From NCBI RefSeq assembly GCF_900116195.1, contig NZ_FOZW01000001.1, forward strand, positions 558,001-622,000: 64,000 nucleotides of DNA. The letters run 5' to 3'. Under the pieces are notes generated by a model that saw only the letters and a list, made by a program, of their open reading frames with translations, had not been told where the DNA came from and did no database searches. Below, in pieces: positions 26,021 through 36,130 of this stretch. Within the stretch, counting starts at the first letter, position 1, and the number at the start of each line of letters is the position of its first letter. The position numbers were made by a program, and so were the translations under genes. The stretch comes from Alloyangia pacifica. GTDB taxonomy: Bacteria > Pseudomonadota > Alphaproteobacteria > Rhodobacterales > Rhodobacteraceae.

Positions 26021-26893
26021 ATGAAAATCGGTTTCATCGGACTGGGCAACATGGGCGCGCCCATGGCGGCGAACCTGATCGCAGCAGGCCACGAGGTCAT
26101 CGGCTTCGATGTGGCGGGCGTCATCGTAGAGGGCGCGGCGCAGGCGGGCACCGCGGCGGAGGCGACGGCGGGCGCCGAGGTGGTCATCACCATGCTGCCC
26201 AATGGCGCGATCCTGCGCAGCGTGGCGGCGGAGGTCATTCCTACCATGAACCCGGGCGCGGTGCTGCTCGATTGCTCGACGGTGGACGTGGAGAGCGCCC
26301 GCGCGGTGGCGGAGGACGCTCGGGCCGCCGGACTTGGTGCCCTCGACGCGCCGGTTTCGGGCGGCATCGGCGGTGCGGCGGCGGGCACGCTGACCTTTAT
26401 GGTCGGCGGCTCGGAAGAGGCCTTTGCCACCGCCAAACCGCTTTTCGACATCATGGGGCAGAAGGCCGTGCACTGCGGTCCCTCGGGCAACGGCCAGGCG
26501 GCGAAGATCTGCAACAACATGATCCTTGGCGTCACCATGATCGCCACCTGCGAGGCCTTCGCGCTGGCCGACAAGCTGGGTCTCTCGCGCGCGGCGATGT
26601 TCGACGTGGTCTCGACCTCTTCGGGCTACAGCTGGTCGATGAACGCCTATTGCCCGGCGCCCGGCGTCGGCCCGAAATCGCCAGCCGACAACGGCTACAC
26701 GCCGGGCTTCGCCGCCGAGCTGATGCTGAAGGACCTCGGCCTGTCGCAGCAGGCCGCCGAGGCCGCGGATGCCGACACGCCGATGGGGGCCCGGGCGCTT
26801 GAGCTCTACCGGGCCTTCGTCGAGGAGGAGGACGGGCGCGGTCGGGACTTCTCGGCCATGTTGCCACGCTTCGAGACACGCGGGCGCGGCTGA
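26021..26893 (+). CDS. mmsB: 3-hydroxyisobutyrate dehydrogenase MmsB
   Basis: 290 residues. The NAD(P)-binding motif GFIGLGNMGAPMA begins at residue 3, the substrate block DAPVSGGIGGAAAGTLTFMV lies near residue 108, and GNGQAAKICNNMILG contains the catalytic Lys. It oxidises 3-hydroxyisobutyrate to methylmalonate semialdehyde. It is preceded by GGGAGGAGAG and is the last gene of the operon. mmsA, which would finish the pathway, is not in the window. Confidence 0.95.
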   Translation: MKIGFIGLGNMGAPMAANLIAAGHEVIGFDVAGVIVEGAAQAGTAAEATAGAEVVITMLPNGAILRSVAAEVIPTMNPGAVLLDCSTVDVESARAVAEDARAAGLGALDAPVSGGIGGAAAGTLTFMVGGSEEAFATAKPLFDIMGQKAVHCGPSGNGQAAKICNNMILGVTMIATCEAFALADKLGLSRAAMFDVVSTSSGYSWSMNAYCPAPGVGPKSPADNGYTPGFAAELMLKDLGLSQQAAEAADADTPMGARALELYRAFVEEEDGRGRDFSAMLPRFETRGRG

Positions 26894-27026
26894 GACCCCC
26901 GGGAGGGGGCGCTGCCCCCTCTCCGCCCGCGGCGAACTCACCTCCAGCTTATTTGGTCTGGCTTGTCTGGAAAGAGAAGGATCACGTTCTCCGGCTTGGC
27001 TCGCGGGCGCGGAGCGGTCCGCCTCT

Positions 27027-27046
27027 ATTTCGGGTAGACCCGAAAT
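27027..27046. promoter_or_regulatory. perfect 9-bp inverted repeat upstream of the DsbA/FrnE-like gene
   Basis: ATTTCGGGT (27027-27035) and ACCCGAAAT (27038-27046) flank AG. It lies 76 nt upstream of the start codon, a suitable operator position. Alternatively it could be a hairpin related to the dispersed AATAC-containing repeats. Confidence 0.4.
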
Positions 27047-27121
27047 ACTCTGCCTTCGGCGCGAGTGCTGTCGCCAAGGCGCGCCTGGCCTGCTATGAGG
27101 CGAGGAAAAGACGGACCTCTG

Positions 27122-27754
27122 ATGACCACGATTGATATCTTCTCCGACCCGATCTGCCCCTGGTGCTACATTGGCAAGGGCCTGCTGGATCGGGCGATGA
27201 CCGAGCAGCCGGATCACGGCCTGACCCTTCGTTGGCGCCCTTTCATGCTGAACCCGGAAATGCCGGCGGGCGGCATGGACCGCCGCACCTATCTCGAGGC
27301 GAAGTTCGGCGGCAAGGAAGGCGCGGTGCAGGCCTATATGCCGATCGCCGAAAAGGCCGCCGAGGCCGGGCTGGAGATCCATCTCGACCGGATCCGCACC
27401 ACCCCTTCGACCGTCGACGCGCATCGGCTGATCCATTGGGCCGATGTCGAAGGCGTACAGACCGCCGTCGTCTCCTCGCTGTTCCGCGCCTATTTCGTTG
27501 ACGGGCGCGATATCGGCGATGCCGAGGTGCTGGCCGACGTCGCCGACGGGTCGGGCATGGATGGTGCCATGGTCCAGCGCCTGCTTGCCACAGAGGCGGA
27601 CCTGCCCGAGATCGCGCAGATGGACGCTTCGGCGCGGAGCATGGGTGTGAGCGCGGTGCCGACCTTCGTGGTTGCCGGCCAGCACGCGGTGCCCGGCGCA
27701 CAGCCCACCGAGCTGTGGCTGCGGGTCATCGAGGAACTCCGCGCCCAGGCCTGA
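27122..27754 (+). CDS. DsbA-family oxidoreductase, FrnE-like
   Basis: 210 residues from the ATG at 27122; the CPWC redox motif lies at residues 12-15 (SDPICPWCYIG). The helical insert (FMLNPEMPAGGMDRR, TTPSTVDAHRL) and the late VPTFVVAGQHAVPGAQ segment match the FrnE/2-hydroxychromene-2-carboxylate isomerase-like group. No signal peptide is present, so it should act in the cytoplasm, perhaps in thiol stress. It precedes a Bcr/CflA-type MFS gene 208 nt downstream. Confidence 0.9.
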   Translation: MTTIDIFSDPICPWCYIGKGLLDRAMTEQPDHGLTLRWRPFMLNPEMPAGGMDRRTYLEAKFGGKEGAVQAYMPIAEKAAEAGLEIHLDRIRTTPSTVDAHRLIHWADVEGVQTAVVSSLFRAYFVDGRDIGDAEVLADVADGSGMDGAMVQRLLATEADLPEIAQMDASARSMGVSAVPTFVVAGQHAVPGAQPTELWLRVIEELRAQA

Positions 27755-27962
27755 CGCCGCGGTTCTTCGCGAGGCCTGGCGCGCGCGTACCCGCCGCATC
27801 CGCGCCGAGCCTGTGCATGGAGCGCGCCGCGTCTGTGCGGCGATGGACCGCCGGGCGGGTTCCGCTGCGTCGCTTTTCCAGCTAGCTCTAGGGCGACACC
27901 CCTGTCCCCTCCTCCTGCCTCGCGATCTGTCGATCCGCGGGGCTTTTCCTGCCGAGACCGAA

Positions 27963-29210
27963 ATGACCATGACATCCTCCGATCCCAAGGACGCGGCCGG
28001 CGCGTCGAAGGGCCCCGGCCGCTTTGAATTCATCGCCCTGCTCGCCGCGATGTTCGCGACCATCGCCTTTTCCGTCGACGCGATGCTGCCTGCCCTGCCG
28101 CAAATCGGCACCGAGCTGACGCCGGACGACCTGAACCGCGCGCAGTTGGTGGTGACCAGCTTCGTCTTCGGCATGGGGATCGGTACCCTGTTCACCGGGC
28201 CGCTGTCGGACACCTTCGGACGCAAGCCGGTGATCCTCGGCGGTATCGCGATCTACATCGTCGCGGCGCTGCTCGCGGCGGGCGAGGACACGCTCGAGAT
28301 GGTGCTCGCGGCGCGCATGCTGCAGGGGCTGGGCGCCGCAGGGCCGCGGGTGGTTGCCCTGGCCATCGTGCGCGACGTCTACGCCGGGCGGGGCATGGCG
28401 CAGATCATGTCCTTCGTGATGATGGTCTTCACCCTCTTCCCCGCGCTGGCACCCAGCATCGGGACGCTGATCATCGGCTTCGCCGGCTGGCGCGGCGTGT
28501 TCCTGGCCTTTGTCGCCTTCGCCTCGATCATCGCGATCTGGATGACCATCCGCCTGCCCGAAACCCTGCCGCGCGAGCGCCGGAGGCCGTTCCGTGCCGG
28601 CCCGCTCTGGGCGGCCACCAAGGAGCTGCTCGGTCACCCGGTGGTGCAGGTCTCGATCGGGGTGCAGGCGCTGGTTGCTGCCTGCATGTTCTCGATGATT
28701 TCGTCGGTGCAGCAGATTTACGACATCAGCTACGGCCAGGGCACCTATTTCCCGCTGTGGTTCGGCGGCGCGGCGGTCTTCGCGGCATCTGCAAGCTTCG
28801 TTAACGCCAAGCTCGTGGGCCGGCTGGGAATGCGGCGGATCGTGACCGCGGTGCTGCTGATGCAGATCGTGCTTTCGGCCCTCGCCTGCGTGATCTTCGC
28901 CAGCGGGCTGACCGGAAACCTCGGCTTTGCCGTCTTCCTGATCTGGCAGGTTTCGGTCTTCTTCATGATGGGCCTGACCATGGGCAACGTGAACGCCATC
29001 GCCATGGAGCCGGTGGGGCATATCGCGGGCATCGCCTCTTCGCTGCTCGGCGCCCTGTCGACAGTGATCGCGGTGGTCCTGGCGGTACCGGTGGGGCTGA
29101 TGTTCAACGGCACGCCGTTGCCGCTGTCCATCGGCGTCTTCGTGGAGGTCAGCCTCGCCTTTCTGCTGATGCTGCGACTGAAAAAGCTCGAAGCGGCCTC
29201 GGGGAGCTGA
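27963..29210 (+). CDS. MFS drug-efflux transporter, Bcr/CflA-like
   Basis: 415 residues, about twelve transmembrane helices. The cytoplasmic-loop motif GPLSDTFGRKPVILGG and ARMLQGLGAAGPRVV are typical of the Bcr/CflA drug:H+ antiporter group. The start at 27963 is followed 6 nt later by another ATG; neither has a clear ribosome site. It may share regulation with the upstream FrnE-like gene. The exported compound cannot be told from sequence. Confidence 0.88.
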   Translation: MTMTSSDPKDAAGASKGPGRFEFIALLAAMFATIAFSVDAMLPALPQIGTELTPDDLNRAQLVVTSFVFGMGIGTLFTGPLSDTFGRKPVILGGIAIYIVAALLAAGEDTLEMVLAARMLQGLGAAGPRVVALAIVRDVYAGRGMAQIMSFVMMVFTLFPALAPSIGTLIIGFAGWRGVFLAFVAFASIIAIWMTIRLPETLPRERRRPFRAGPLWAATKELLGHPVVQVSIGVQALVAACMFSMISSVQQIYDISYGQGTYFPLWFGGAAVFAASASFVNAKLVGRLGMRRIVTAVLLMQIVLSALACVIFASGLTGNLGFAVFLIWQVSVFFMMGLTMGNVNAIAMEPVGHIAGIASSLLGALSTVIAVVLAVPVGLMFNGTPLPLSIGVFVEVSLAFLLMLRLKKLEAASGS

Positions 29211-29254
29211 GCCGAACCGCCGCGGCCCGGCGATAGCCGGGCTACGAATACCAT

Positions 29255-29290
29255 GCGCCCCGGATGCCTCTGCTCCGGGGCGCGGCATTT
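29255..29290 (+). terminator. terminator after MFS gene
   Basis: GCGCCCCGGA (29255-29264) pairs with TCCGGGGCGC (29274-29283) around a 9-nt loop, followed by GGCATTTTC. It lies between the convergent MFS and chemoreceptor genes; the rest of the 289-bp gap shows no gene. Confidence 0.65.
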
Positions 29291-29499
29291 TCGAGGTGGT
29301 CGCCAAACCACAACCGCGCGCTGTCGAGGGTAAAGATTTACCGCGACCTATAGTCTGCCCCTGCTTGGGCACGCTGGCCCGATCGCAGAGGTGCGACGCT
29401 TGATGGGAAGCAGTTCCCACGCACAATGGCTCAGGACCCGCGGCGCAGCGGGTCCGGGTGCGGCGCAGGTGAAGCGAAGGTGGATCAAGCTTCCTGCGA

Positions 29500-31077
29500 T
29501 CAGGCGCTGCGCGCGTTGTGGGCTTTTGCCGGTGTCGGGGGGGCGAGACGGAACACGGCCATGTCCCGCGCCAGGTCCCGCGCATGGCCGCGCAGGCGCA
29601 GCCCCATGGCAGCCATCTCCTCGCTCAGGGCAGCACTTTCCTGGGTCTGGCTGTCAAGCCGCGAGACCGCATCGGAGAGCGCCGACAGGCGTTCCGACTG
29701 CCCCTTCGCGTCGTCGCGGATCTCCGTGATCATGTTGCTCACCGTGCTGACCGCGGTGACAATGGCGGACAGGCGCCCGCCGGCTTCATTGACCAGCTTG
29801 GCGCCCTCGGACACCTGTTCCTCGCTGTCGAGGATGAGTTGTTTGACGCCGGCGGCGGCTTCGGAGGTGCGCTGCGCAAGTTGCCGCACCTCCGAGGCGA
29901 CCACCGCAAAGCCCTTGCCCGACTCCCCGGCGCGCGCTGCCTCGACCCCGGCGTTCAGCGCCAGAAGATTGGTCTGGAAGGAAATGTCGTCGATCAGGTC
30001 GATGATCTTGCCGACCTCGGACGAACTCTGTTCGATGAGTTGCATGGCTGCGATTGCCCGGTCGGTCACCGCCCCCCCTCCCTCGGCGCTGTCGCGGGCC
30101 AGTCGCGCCTGTTCGGACAACTCACCCGCGCGTGTCGCAGTCCCGCGCAAGGCACCGGTAACCTCCGCCATGCCGCCGGCCGCCGTGCTGAGTTGCTGGG
30201 CCTGCCGTTCGCTGCGGGTGGAGAGGTCGCCGGTGACCTGCTCCAGCGCGCCAGCCTCTTCGTCGACGCCATCGGCGGTGCGCCGGGCGCTGTCCAGCGC
30301 ATCCTGCAACTGCCCGAGGGCGCGGTTGAAGTCCTGACGCAGCGACTCGAAGACACCTTCCATCGGCTCATCGAGCGCGCAGTTGAGATCGCGCTCGGCG
30401 AGCGCGTGGAAGTGTTTCGAGAAGCGCGCGACAAGGTCCTGTGTCTGCTGAGCCGTTGCCTCGGCCCGGACCTGCGCCTCCGCGGCCCTGAGGCTTTCGT
30501 CGGCGAGCCTTTCGGCGCTTTCGGCGAGACGCTGGCGCGCGGCGTTGCGTTGCAGGATCGCGAGGGTCAGGATCAGCCCCTCCATGATGACGATACCGCC
30601 GTGCAGCACCACGCGCATGAGGTTCTCGATCAGGTCGGACGAGGGAAAGACCAGCGCCGGCATCAACAGAACGAGGCCGAGGTGCTGCAGCGCGACCAGA
30701 AGGCAGCCGAAGAGCAGCACATTCACCCGCCCCAGGATCGAAATGCCGGCGAGCATGACGAAATAGATCATGTGCGTGTCGAGCTGCCAGGGGTGCAGCC
30801 TGTAGGCAGCGGTGAGGATTGAGGCTTCGGCGACGACCACGGCACAGAGCACGTGGTCGGTGAGCCCGCTGCGCAGCCGCATCGCGAGCGCGCCGATCAT
30901 GAGGAGCGCGGCAGCGGCCCCGGTGCTCGGCATCATCACCCGGCCGAGGTAGAGGTCGGTGACCACGAAGACCGGCAGCAACATGATCCCGAGCAGCAGC
31001 AGCATCCTGCGTTCGGAAAGGGTCCGGACCCGCTCCTGCAGGGCGCCGGAAAACGATCTCAGGGCCCTTCGGCTCAT
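29500..31077 (-). CDS. methyl-accepting chemotaxis protein with six-helix membrane domain
   Basis: 525 residues from the ATG at 31077, which overlaps the upstream gene in ATGA. Six hydrophobic segments are visible at about 25-46, 52-67, 74-93, 103-118, 119-143 and 157-178, with almost no periplasmic loop. A HAMP-like segment (about 215-265) and a long coiled signalling domain with the MCP hairpin tip ([20 protein letters not shown], then [18 protein letters not shown]) follow. The absence of a periplasmic ligand domain suggests sensing of membrane or energy state. No che gene is nearby. Confidence 0.88.
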   Translation of the reverse strand: MSRRALRSFSGALQERVRTLSERRMLLLLGIMLLPVFVVTDLYLGRVMMPSTGAAAALLMIGALAMRLRSGLTDHVLCAVVVAEASILTAAYRLHPWQLDTHMIYFVMLAGISILGRVNVLLFGCLLVALQHLGLVLLMPALVFPSSDLIENLMRVVLHGGIVIMEGLILTLAILQRNAARQRLAESAERLADESLRAAEAQVRAEATAQQTQDLVARFSKHFHALAERDLNCALDEPMEGVFESLRQDFNRALGQLQDALDSARRTADGVDEEAGALEQVTGDLSTRSERQAQQLSTAAGGMAEVTGALRGTATRAGELSEQARLARDSAEGGGAVTDRAIAAMQLIEQSSSEVGKIIDLIDDISFQTNLLALNAGVEAARAGESGKGFAVVASEVRQLAQRTSEAAAGVKQLILDSEEQVSEGAKLVNEAGGRLSAIVTAVSTVSNMITEIRDDAKGQSERLSALSDAVSRLDSQTQESAALSEEMAAMGLRLRGHARDLARDMAVFRLAPPTPAKAHNARSA

Positions 31078-31403
31078 GGGCGGACTCCACAGATGGTGGC
31101 CAGCGCCCGGGCATCGCGGGTGGCCCAGGCCCCGAGGGCCCGCAGCCGCGCCACCGGCGCCGGTCCCTCGAAGGTGGCGAACGTTCCGAATGGGGCCGAG
31201 GCCGGGCCGATCTGCCGCCCTCCGGCCTCGATGACCAGCGCCGGGGCCCCAAGGCCCCATGGCGGCGCGATGACCAGGACGACGCCTGCAGCCGTTTCGC
31301 CCCCGGGGCCGCCGAAGATCGCAAAGACTCCGGCCCCGAGGCTGATGGTGAGCACGCAGGCCAGCAGAAGCGCGGTCATGAAATCCTCAGCTTTTTGTTT
31401 CAT
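31074..31403 (-). CDS. 109-residue membrane-anchored protein, unknown function
   Basis: The frame starts at 31403 with a charged MKQKAEDF followed by a hydrophobic helix (about residues 10-32) and a second, weakly hydrophobic Gly/Ala-rich stretch. The C-terminal part has a possible domain rich in Ala and Arg ending CGVRP. It overlaps the chemoreceptor by ATGA, so the two are almost certainly co-translated. No family is recognised; it may be a partner of the receptor. Confidence 0.6.
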   Translation of the reverse strand: MKQKAEDFMTALLLACVLTISLGAGVFAIFGGPGGETAAGVVLVIAPPWGLGAPALVIEAGGRQIGPASAPFGTFATFEGPAPVARLRALGAWATRDARALATICGVRP

Positions 31404-31566
31404 GACGCCTGCATAAGCGGCGAAGGTTTTCGATTTCGCTAATCGTCCCGGGAAAATGCGGCGAATTGAGCGACGTTGCGGTATACGGTTGCATACCGAC
31501 CTTCCCTCGCCGTGGGAAACGCGCTACATGCGGCTCAGCCGACTCAAGCCATCGAAAGGGACACCC

Positions 31567-32784
31567 ATGTCGAAGATCAAGGTCGAGAACCCCATCGTCG
31601 AAATGGACGGGGACGAGATGACCCGGATCATCTGGGACTTCATCAAGAAGAAACTGATCCTGCCCTACCTCGACGTCGATCTGCTCTACTATGATCTGGG
31701 GATCGAGGAGCGTGACCGCACCGAGGATCAGATCACCATCGACGCGGCCGAGAAGACCCGCGAGATCGGTGTCGCGGTGAAATGCGCCACGATCACCCCC
31801 GACGAGGCGCGGGTCGAGGAATTCGGCCTCAAGAAGATGTGGCGCTCGCCCAACGGCACGATCCGCAACATCCTCGGCGGTGTGGTGTTCCGCCAGCCGA
31901 TCATCTGCCGCAACGTGCCGCGCCTGGTGCCCGGCTGGACCCGGCCCATCGTGATCGGCCGCCACGCCTTCGGCGATCAGTACAAAGCGACCGATTTCCA
32001 CTTCCCCGGCGCCGGCACGCTGACGATGAAATTCGTCGGCGAGGACGGCACGGTGATCGAGAAGGAGGTCTACCAGGCCCCCTCCGCCGGCGTCTACCAG
32101 GCGATGTACAACCTCGACAGCTCGATCATCGACTTTGCCCGCGCCTCGTTCAACTACGGGCTGATGATGGGCTGGCCGGTGTATCTGTCGACCAAGAACA
32201 CCATCCTCAAGGCCTATGACGGCCGCTTCAAGGACCTCTTCCAAAAGGTTTACGAGGAAGAGTTCGAGGCCGAGTTCAAGAAGAAGAAGATCTGGTACGA
32301 ACACCGGCTGATCGACGACATGGTGGCCTGCGCCATGAAGTGGAACGGCGGCTTCGTCTGGGCCTGCAAGAACTACGATGGCGACGTGCAGTCGGACACC
32401 GTGGCGCAGGGCTTCGGCTCGCTCGGGCTGATGACCTCGCAGCTGATGACCCCCGATGGCAAAATCGTCGAGGCCGAGGCGGCGCATGGCACCGTCACCC
32501 GTCACTACCGCCAGCACCAGGCCGGCCAGGCGACCTCGACCAACTCCATCGCCTCGATCTTCGCCTGGACCGGTGGCCTCAAGCATCGCGCCAAGCTCGA
32601 TGCCAACGCGCAGCTGATGAGTTTCGCCGAGGCGCTCGAGAAGGTGGTGGTGCAGACCGTGGAATCGGGCTGGATGACCAAGGACCTCGCGCTGCTCGTC
32701 GGGCCGGACCAGAAGTGGCTCACCACCATGGGCTTCCTCGAGAAGGTTGACGAGAACCTCAACAAGGCGCTCGGCGCGGCCTGA
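31567..32784 (+). CDS. icd: isocitrate dehydrogenase, NADP-dependent (eukaryote-type family)
   Basis: 405 residues from the ATG at 31567 ([20 protein letters not shown]), preceded by AAAGGGA. Family motifs include [17 protein letters not shown], and the catalytic/metal region [20 protein letters not shown]. The 405-residue length and N-terminus place it in the homodimeric IDH class found in Rhodobacterales and mitochondria, not the E. coli type. It converts isocitrate to 2-oxoglutarate in the TCA cycle. It is monocistronic with its own terminator. Confidence 0.97.
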   Translation: MSKIKVENPIVEMDGDEMTRIIWDFIKKKLILPYLDVDLLYYDLGIEERDRTEDQITIDAAEKTREIGVAVKCATITPDEARVEEFGLKKMWRSPNGTIRNILGGVVFRQPIICRNVPRLVPGWTRPIVIGRHAFGDQYKATDFHFPGAGTLTMKFVGEDGTVIEKEVYQAPSAGVYQAMYNLDSSIIDFARASFNYGLMMGWPVYLSTKNTILKAYDGRFKDLFQKVYEEEFEAEFKKKKIWYEHRLIDDMVACAMKWNGGFVWACKNYDGDVQSDTVAQGFGSLGLMTSQLMTPDGKIVEAEAAHGTVTRHYRQHQAGQATSTNSIASIFAWTGGLKHRAKLDANAQLMSFAEALEKVVVQTVESGWMTKDLALLVGPDQKWLTTMGFLEKVDENLNKALGAA

Positions 32785-32808
32785 TCCTGCCGGCAAGCCC
32801 TTGAAACA

Positions 32809-32842
32809 ACGGCCGGTCCTTCGGGGCCGGCCGTCTTCGTTC
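32809..32842 (+). terminator. terminator after icd
   Basis: ACGGCCGG (32809-32816) pairs with CCGGCCGT (32827-32834), followed by CTTCGTTCC. The stem is strong and the T tract modest. Confidence 0.65.
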
Positions 32843-32933
32843 CTGCCTCATTTGCAGGCAGTTCCGACGACTGACGCCGCGCCGCAGCGAATGCCCCCTT
32901 GACCTTGTGCATAAAGGTCAGCATTCCTGCCCC

Positions 32934-33551
32934 ATGCTCCTCCTCGATAGCCCCCCTCCCGATCGCCATACGCTGTGGGAAGACGTCCACGGCATCCTCG
33001 TCGGCACCACGCTCGTGGCGCTGGGCATCCAGTTCCTGCGCGCCTCGGGCCTGTTCACCGGGCAGATCGCCGGCCTCGCGCTGGTGCTCGGCGAGCCCAC
33101 GGGCCTGCGCTTCGGCCTGCTGTTCTTCCTGCTCAACGCGCCCTTCTACATCCTGGCCGTGAAGCAGCTCGGCTGGCGCTTCACCATCAAGAGCTTCATC
33201 TCGGTGGTGCTGATGTCGAGCATGGTGGACCTCATGCCCCTCGGCCTGCAGGTCGAGGTTTCGCCGCCGCTGGCCGCCGCGCTTTTCGGCGTCTGCGCCG
33301 GGATTGGGCTGCTGTCGCTCTTCCGCCACGGCGCGACGCTGGGCGGAGTGGGCATCGTGGCGCTCTGGCTGCAGGACACGCGCGGGATCAAGGCCGGCTG
33401 GATCCAGCTCGGCTTCGACCTTCTGGTCTTTGCGTCATCCTTTCTGTTCTTCGCGCCGATGCAGGTGCTCTGGTCGCTGCTGGGCGCGATCATCCTCAAC
33501 GCGCTGATTGCCATCAACCACCGCCGCGACCGCTACATCGCCCGCTCCTGA
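32934..33551 (+). CDS. YitT-family integral membrane protein
   Basis: 205 residues from the ATG at 32934 ([18 protein letters not shown]); a GTG at 32907 in frame would add 9 residues. Five or six membrane helices are visible, with [19 protein letters not shown] and [18 protein letters not shown] matching the YitT/DUF161 N-terminal domain. The C-terminal soluble domain of the longer Firmicutes versions is absent. Function is unknown. It lies between icd and cobQ as a separate unit. Confidence 0.85.
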   Translation: MLLLDSPPPDRHTLWEDVHGILVGTTLVALGIQFLRASGLFTGQIAGLALVLGEPTGLRFGLLFFLLNAPFYILAVKQLGWRFTIKSFISVVLMSSMVDLMPLGLQVEVSPPLAAALFGVCAGIGLLSLFRHGATLGGVGIVALWLQDTRGIKAGWIQLGFDLLVFASSFLFFAPMQVLWSLLGAIILNALIAINHRRDRYIARS

Positions 33552-33634
33552 CCGGCGCTTTTCAGGCTGGAATCCCGAGGCGCGCGGTGGCACTCAGGGC
33601 CGAGTAACGAGCCCGAGGCCCCGAAATGCGCGCG

Positions 33635-33657
33635 CTTTCATTGTTCCCAAAATACGC
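33635..33657 (-). repeat. dispersed intergenic repeat (GAGTATTT...GATGAAG type)
   Basis: Minus strand GCGTATTTTGGGAACAATGAAA, 46 nt upstream of the cobQ start. Confidence 0.6.
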
Positions 33658-33702
33658 AGGCGCGCCCTCGGGCCCCGCGAAACGCTCCGCACGAGGCGCG
33701 CC

Positions 33703-35148
33703 GTGCCCGCGCTGATGTTGCAGGGCACCGGCTCGAACGTCGGCAAGTCGATGCTGGTCGCCGGGCTCTGCCGCGCCGCGTTCCGGCGCGGCCTCAAGGT
33801 GGCGCCGTTCAAACCGCAGAACATGTCGAACAACGCCGCGGTGACCGCCGACGGCGGCGAGATCGGCCGGGCGCAGGCGCTGCAGGCGCGGGCCTGCCGG
33901 TTGGAGCCGGTGACCGATATGAACCCGGTGCTGCTCAAGCCTGAGACCGATATGGGCGCGCAGGTGATCCTGCAGGGCAAGCGTATCGCCACGACGCAGG
34001 CGCGCGACTACGGTGGGCTGCGACCGCGGCTGCTGGCCGGGGTGCTTGAGAGTTTCGAACGCCTCAAGGCGACCCATGACCTCGTGCTGGTCGAGGGCGC
34101 GGGCAGCCCGGCCGAGGTCAACCTGCGCGCCCGCGACATCGCCAATATGGGCTTTGCCCGGGCGGCGGAGGTGCCGGTGGTGCTGGCCGGGGACATCGAC
34201 CGTGGCGGGGTGATCGCGCAGGTCGTGGGCACGCAGGCGGTTATCGATCCCGAGGATGCGGATCTGGTAAAAGGCTTCCTGATCAACAAGTTCCGCGGCG
34301 ATCCTCGTCTTTTCTATGATGGCTATGCGTTGATCGAGCAGACCACCGGCTGGCGCGGTTTCGGCGTTCTTCCGTGGTTCCGCGACGCACATCTTCTCCC
34401 CGCCGAGGATGCGCTCGATCTGCCGCGCCGGTCTCGTGAGGCCGGGCTGAAGATCGTCTGCCTCGCGCTGTCGCGCATCGCCAATTTCGATGACCTCGAT
34501 CCGCTGGCGCAGGAGCCGGGCGTTTCGCTCAGCATGCTCGGGCCGGGCGAGGCGATCCCCGGCGATACGGACCTCGTGATCCTCCCGGGCAGTAAATCGA
34601 CGCGCGGCGATCTCGCCTTCCTGCGCGCGCAGGGATGGGACGTGGATCTCGCGGCACACGTGCGACGCGGCGGCCACGTGCTCGGCATCTGCGGTGGCTA
34701 CCAGATGCTGGGCCGCAGCATCTCGGACCCCGAGGGCATCGAAGGTCCGGCGGGCAGCGACCCGGGCCTCGGCCTGCTGGACATCGAGACGGTGATGACC
34801 GCCGACAAGCGCCTCACCCGCGTCTCGGCGACCCACGCTGCGAGCGGCCTGCCGCTGGACGGTTACGAGATTCACATCGGCCGCACCGAGGGCCCCGACT
34901 GCGCCCGCCCCTTCGCGATGGTGGGTGGCGCTCCGGACGGTGCGATGTCACCGGACGGGCGGATCACCGGCAGCTACCTGCACGGGCTCTTCTCCGACGA
35001 CGCCTTCCGCAGCGCCTGGCTCGAGGGGCTCGGGGTCTCCCGCAGCGATGTCCGCTACGAGGCGAAGGTCGACACGGTGCTCGACGCGCTGGCGGACCAC
35101 ATGGAAGAGCATCTCGACGTCGCGGGGCTGCTGGCCCTGGCGCGATAG
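33703..35148 (+). CDS. cobQ: cobyric acid synthase CobQ
   Basis: 481 residues from the GTG at 33703, preceded by GAGG. The ATP-grasping N-terminal motif [17 protein letters not shown] is followed by [20 protein letters not shown] and [13 protein letters not shown]. The C-terminal class I glutamine amidotransferase domain has the nucleophile in [11 protein letters not shown] and the His in GSYLHGLF. CobQ amidates adenosylcobyrinic acid diamide in cobalamin synthesis. It stands apart from any other cob gene in this window. Confidence 0.96.
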   Translation: MPALMLQGTGSNVGKSMLVAGLCRAAFRRGLKVAPFKPQNMSNNAAVTADGGEIGRAQALQARACRLEPVTDMNPVLLKPETDMGAQVILQGKRIATTQARDYGGLRPRLLAGVLESFERLKATHDLVLVEGAGSPAEVNLRARDIANMGFARAAEVPVVLAGDIDRGGVIAQVVGTQAVIDPEDADLVKGFLINKFRGDPRLFYDGYALIEQTTGWRGFGVLPWFRDAHLLPAEDALDLPRRSREAGLKIVCLALSRIANFDDLDPLAQEPGVSLSMLGPGEAIPGDTDLVILPGSKSTRGDLAFLRAQGWDVDLAAHVRRGGHVLGICGGYQMLGRSISDPEGIEGPAGSDPGLGLLDIETVMTADKRLTRVSATHAASGLPLDGYEIHIGRTEGPDCARPFAMVGGAPDGAMSPDGRITGSYLHGLFSDDAFRSAWLEGLGVSRSDVRYEAKVDTVLDALADHMEEHLDVAGLLALAR

Positions 35149-35172
35149 CGCGGGACGGCACGCTCAAAAGAC

Positions 35173-35202
35173 GACGCCCCCCGGGCTCCCGGAGGGCGTC
35201 TG
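35173..35202. terminator. terminator between cobQ and coxM
   Basis: GACGCCC (35173-35179) pairs with GGGCGTC (35194-35200), and CCGGG/CCCGG pairs inside. Following T is limited (CTGAGCGTCTT), so confidence is moderate. It lies between convergent genes. Confidence 0.5.
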
Positions 35203-35229
35203 AGCGTCTTGCCGGAGACGCGCAAGCGG

Positions 35230-36015
35230 TTACGCCTGCGCCACCGCCCGCTTGGTGAGCACGCCGATCAGATGCGCGCGATAGGCTGCCGAGCCGTGCA
35301 GGTCGGTCATCAGCCCGTCGGCCGGTACTGAAAGCCCGTCAAGTGCCGCCGCCGAGAAGTCGCCGGAAAGGGCCGCTTCGGCCTCGGTCCAGCGGAACAC
35401 GCCCTCTTCCGAGGCGCCGGTCACCGCCACCCGCACGCCGTCCCCGAACTTGGCGACGAATACACCGACCAGCGCGAAGCGCGAGGCGGGCTGTTCGAAC
35501 TTGATGTAGGCCGCCTTTTCCGGGATCGGGAAGCTGACCGCGGTGATGATCTCGCCCTCTTCCAGCGCCGTGGTGAACATGCCCTGGAAATAGTCGTCCG
35601 CCGCGATCTCGCGCGTGTTGGTCACGATGGTCGCGCCCGAGGCCAGCGCCGCCGCAGGGTAGCAGGCCGCCGGGTCGTTGTTGGCAAGGCTGCCGCCGAC
35701 GGTGCCGCGGTTGCGCACTGCCGGATCGCCGATATTGCTCGCCATGGCCGCCAGCGCCGGGTAGCTCGAGGCCACCTCGCGTGCCACGGCTCCGTGGGTG
35801 GTACCGCCGCCGATCTTCACCGCGCCGCCCTCGCTCGAGACGCCCTTGATCTCGTCGATGGAGGCCAGGCTCACCAGCACCGAGGGCATGGCGAGCCGCT
35901 GCTTGAGCGAGGGGATCAGCGTCTGCCCGCCGCCGAGCGCCTGCGCCTCTTCTTCGCCGAGCGCCGCCACGGCATCCGCCACGCTCTTGGGTCTCACAAC
36001 GTCAAAGCTGTACAT
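35230..36015 (-). CDS. molybdenum hydroxylase FAD-binding subunit (CoxM-like)
   Basis: 261 residues. FAD motifs GGGQTLIPSLKQRLAMP (about 28-44) and IGDPAVRNRGTVGGSLAN (about 95-112) are diagnostic of CoxM/CutM medium subunits of xanthine oxidase-family enzymes. It transfers electrons from the Fe-S subunit to the acceptor. It is the last gene of coxG-S-L-M, separated from coxL by 115 nt containing a dispersed repeat. Confidence 0.92.
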   Translation of the reverse strand: MYSFDVVRPKSVADAVAALGEEEAQALGGGQTLIPSLKQRLAMPSVLVSLASIDEIKGVSSEGGAVKIGGGTTHGAVAREVASSYPALAAMASNIGDPAVRNRGTVGGSLANNDPAACYPAAALASGATIVTNTREIAADDYFQGMFTTALEEGEIITAVSFPIPEKAAYIKFEQPASRFALVGVFVAKFGDGVRVAVTGASEEGVFRWTEAEAALSGDFSAAALDGLSVPADGLMTDLHGSAAYRAHLIGVLTKRAVAQA

Positions 36016-36063
36016 CGTCGTCCTCCTGCGGAAGGGTCCGGTGCCGTCCGGGGCAGCGCAACC

Positions 36064-36086
36064 CTTTCATCTTTCTCCAAATACTC
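36064..36086 (-). repeat. dispersed intergenic repeat (GAGTATTT...GATGAAG type)
   Basis: Minus strand GAGTATTTGGAGAAAGATGA, the closest match to the consensus. It lies between coxL and coxM, inside the operon. Confidence 0.7.
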
Positions 36087-36130
36087 ACCCTGCCCGGCGG
36101 AAGATGCAAGCATCTCCGCCGGGAAAGAGC

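Noticed and set aside
25628-28225. 865-codon minus-strand ORF across mmsB and the FrnE-like gene
   Set aside because: It crosses three supported plus-strand genes and intergenic spacers, and is a by-product of codon bias.
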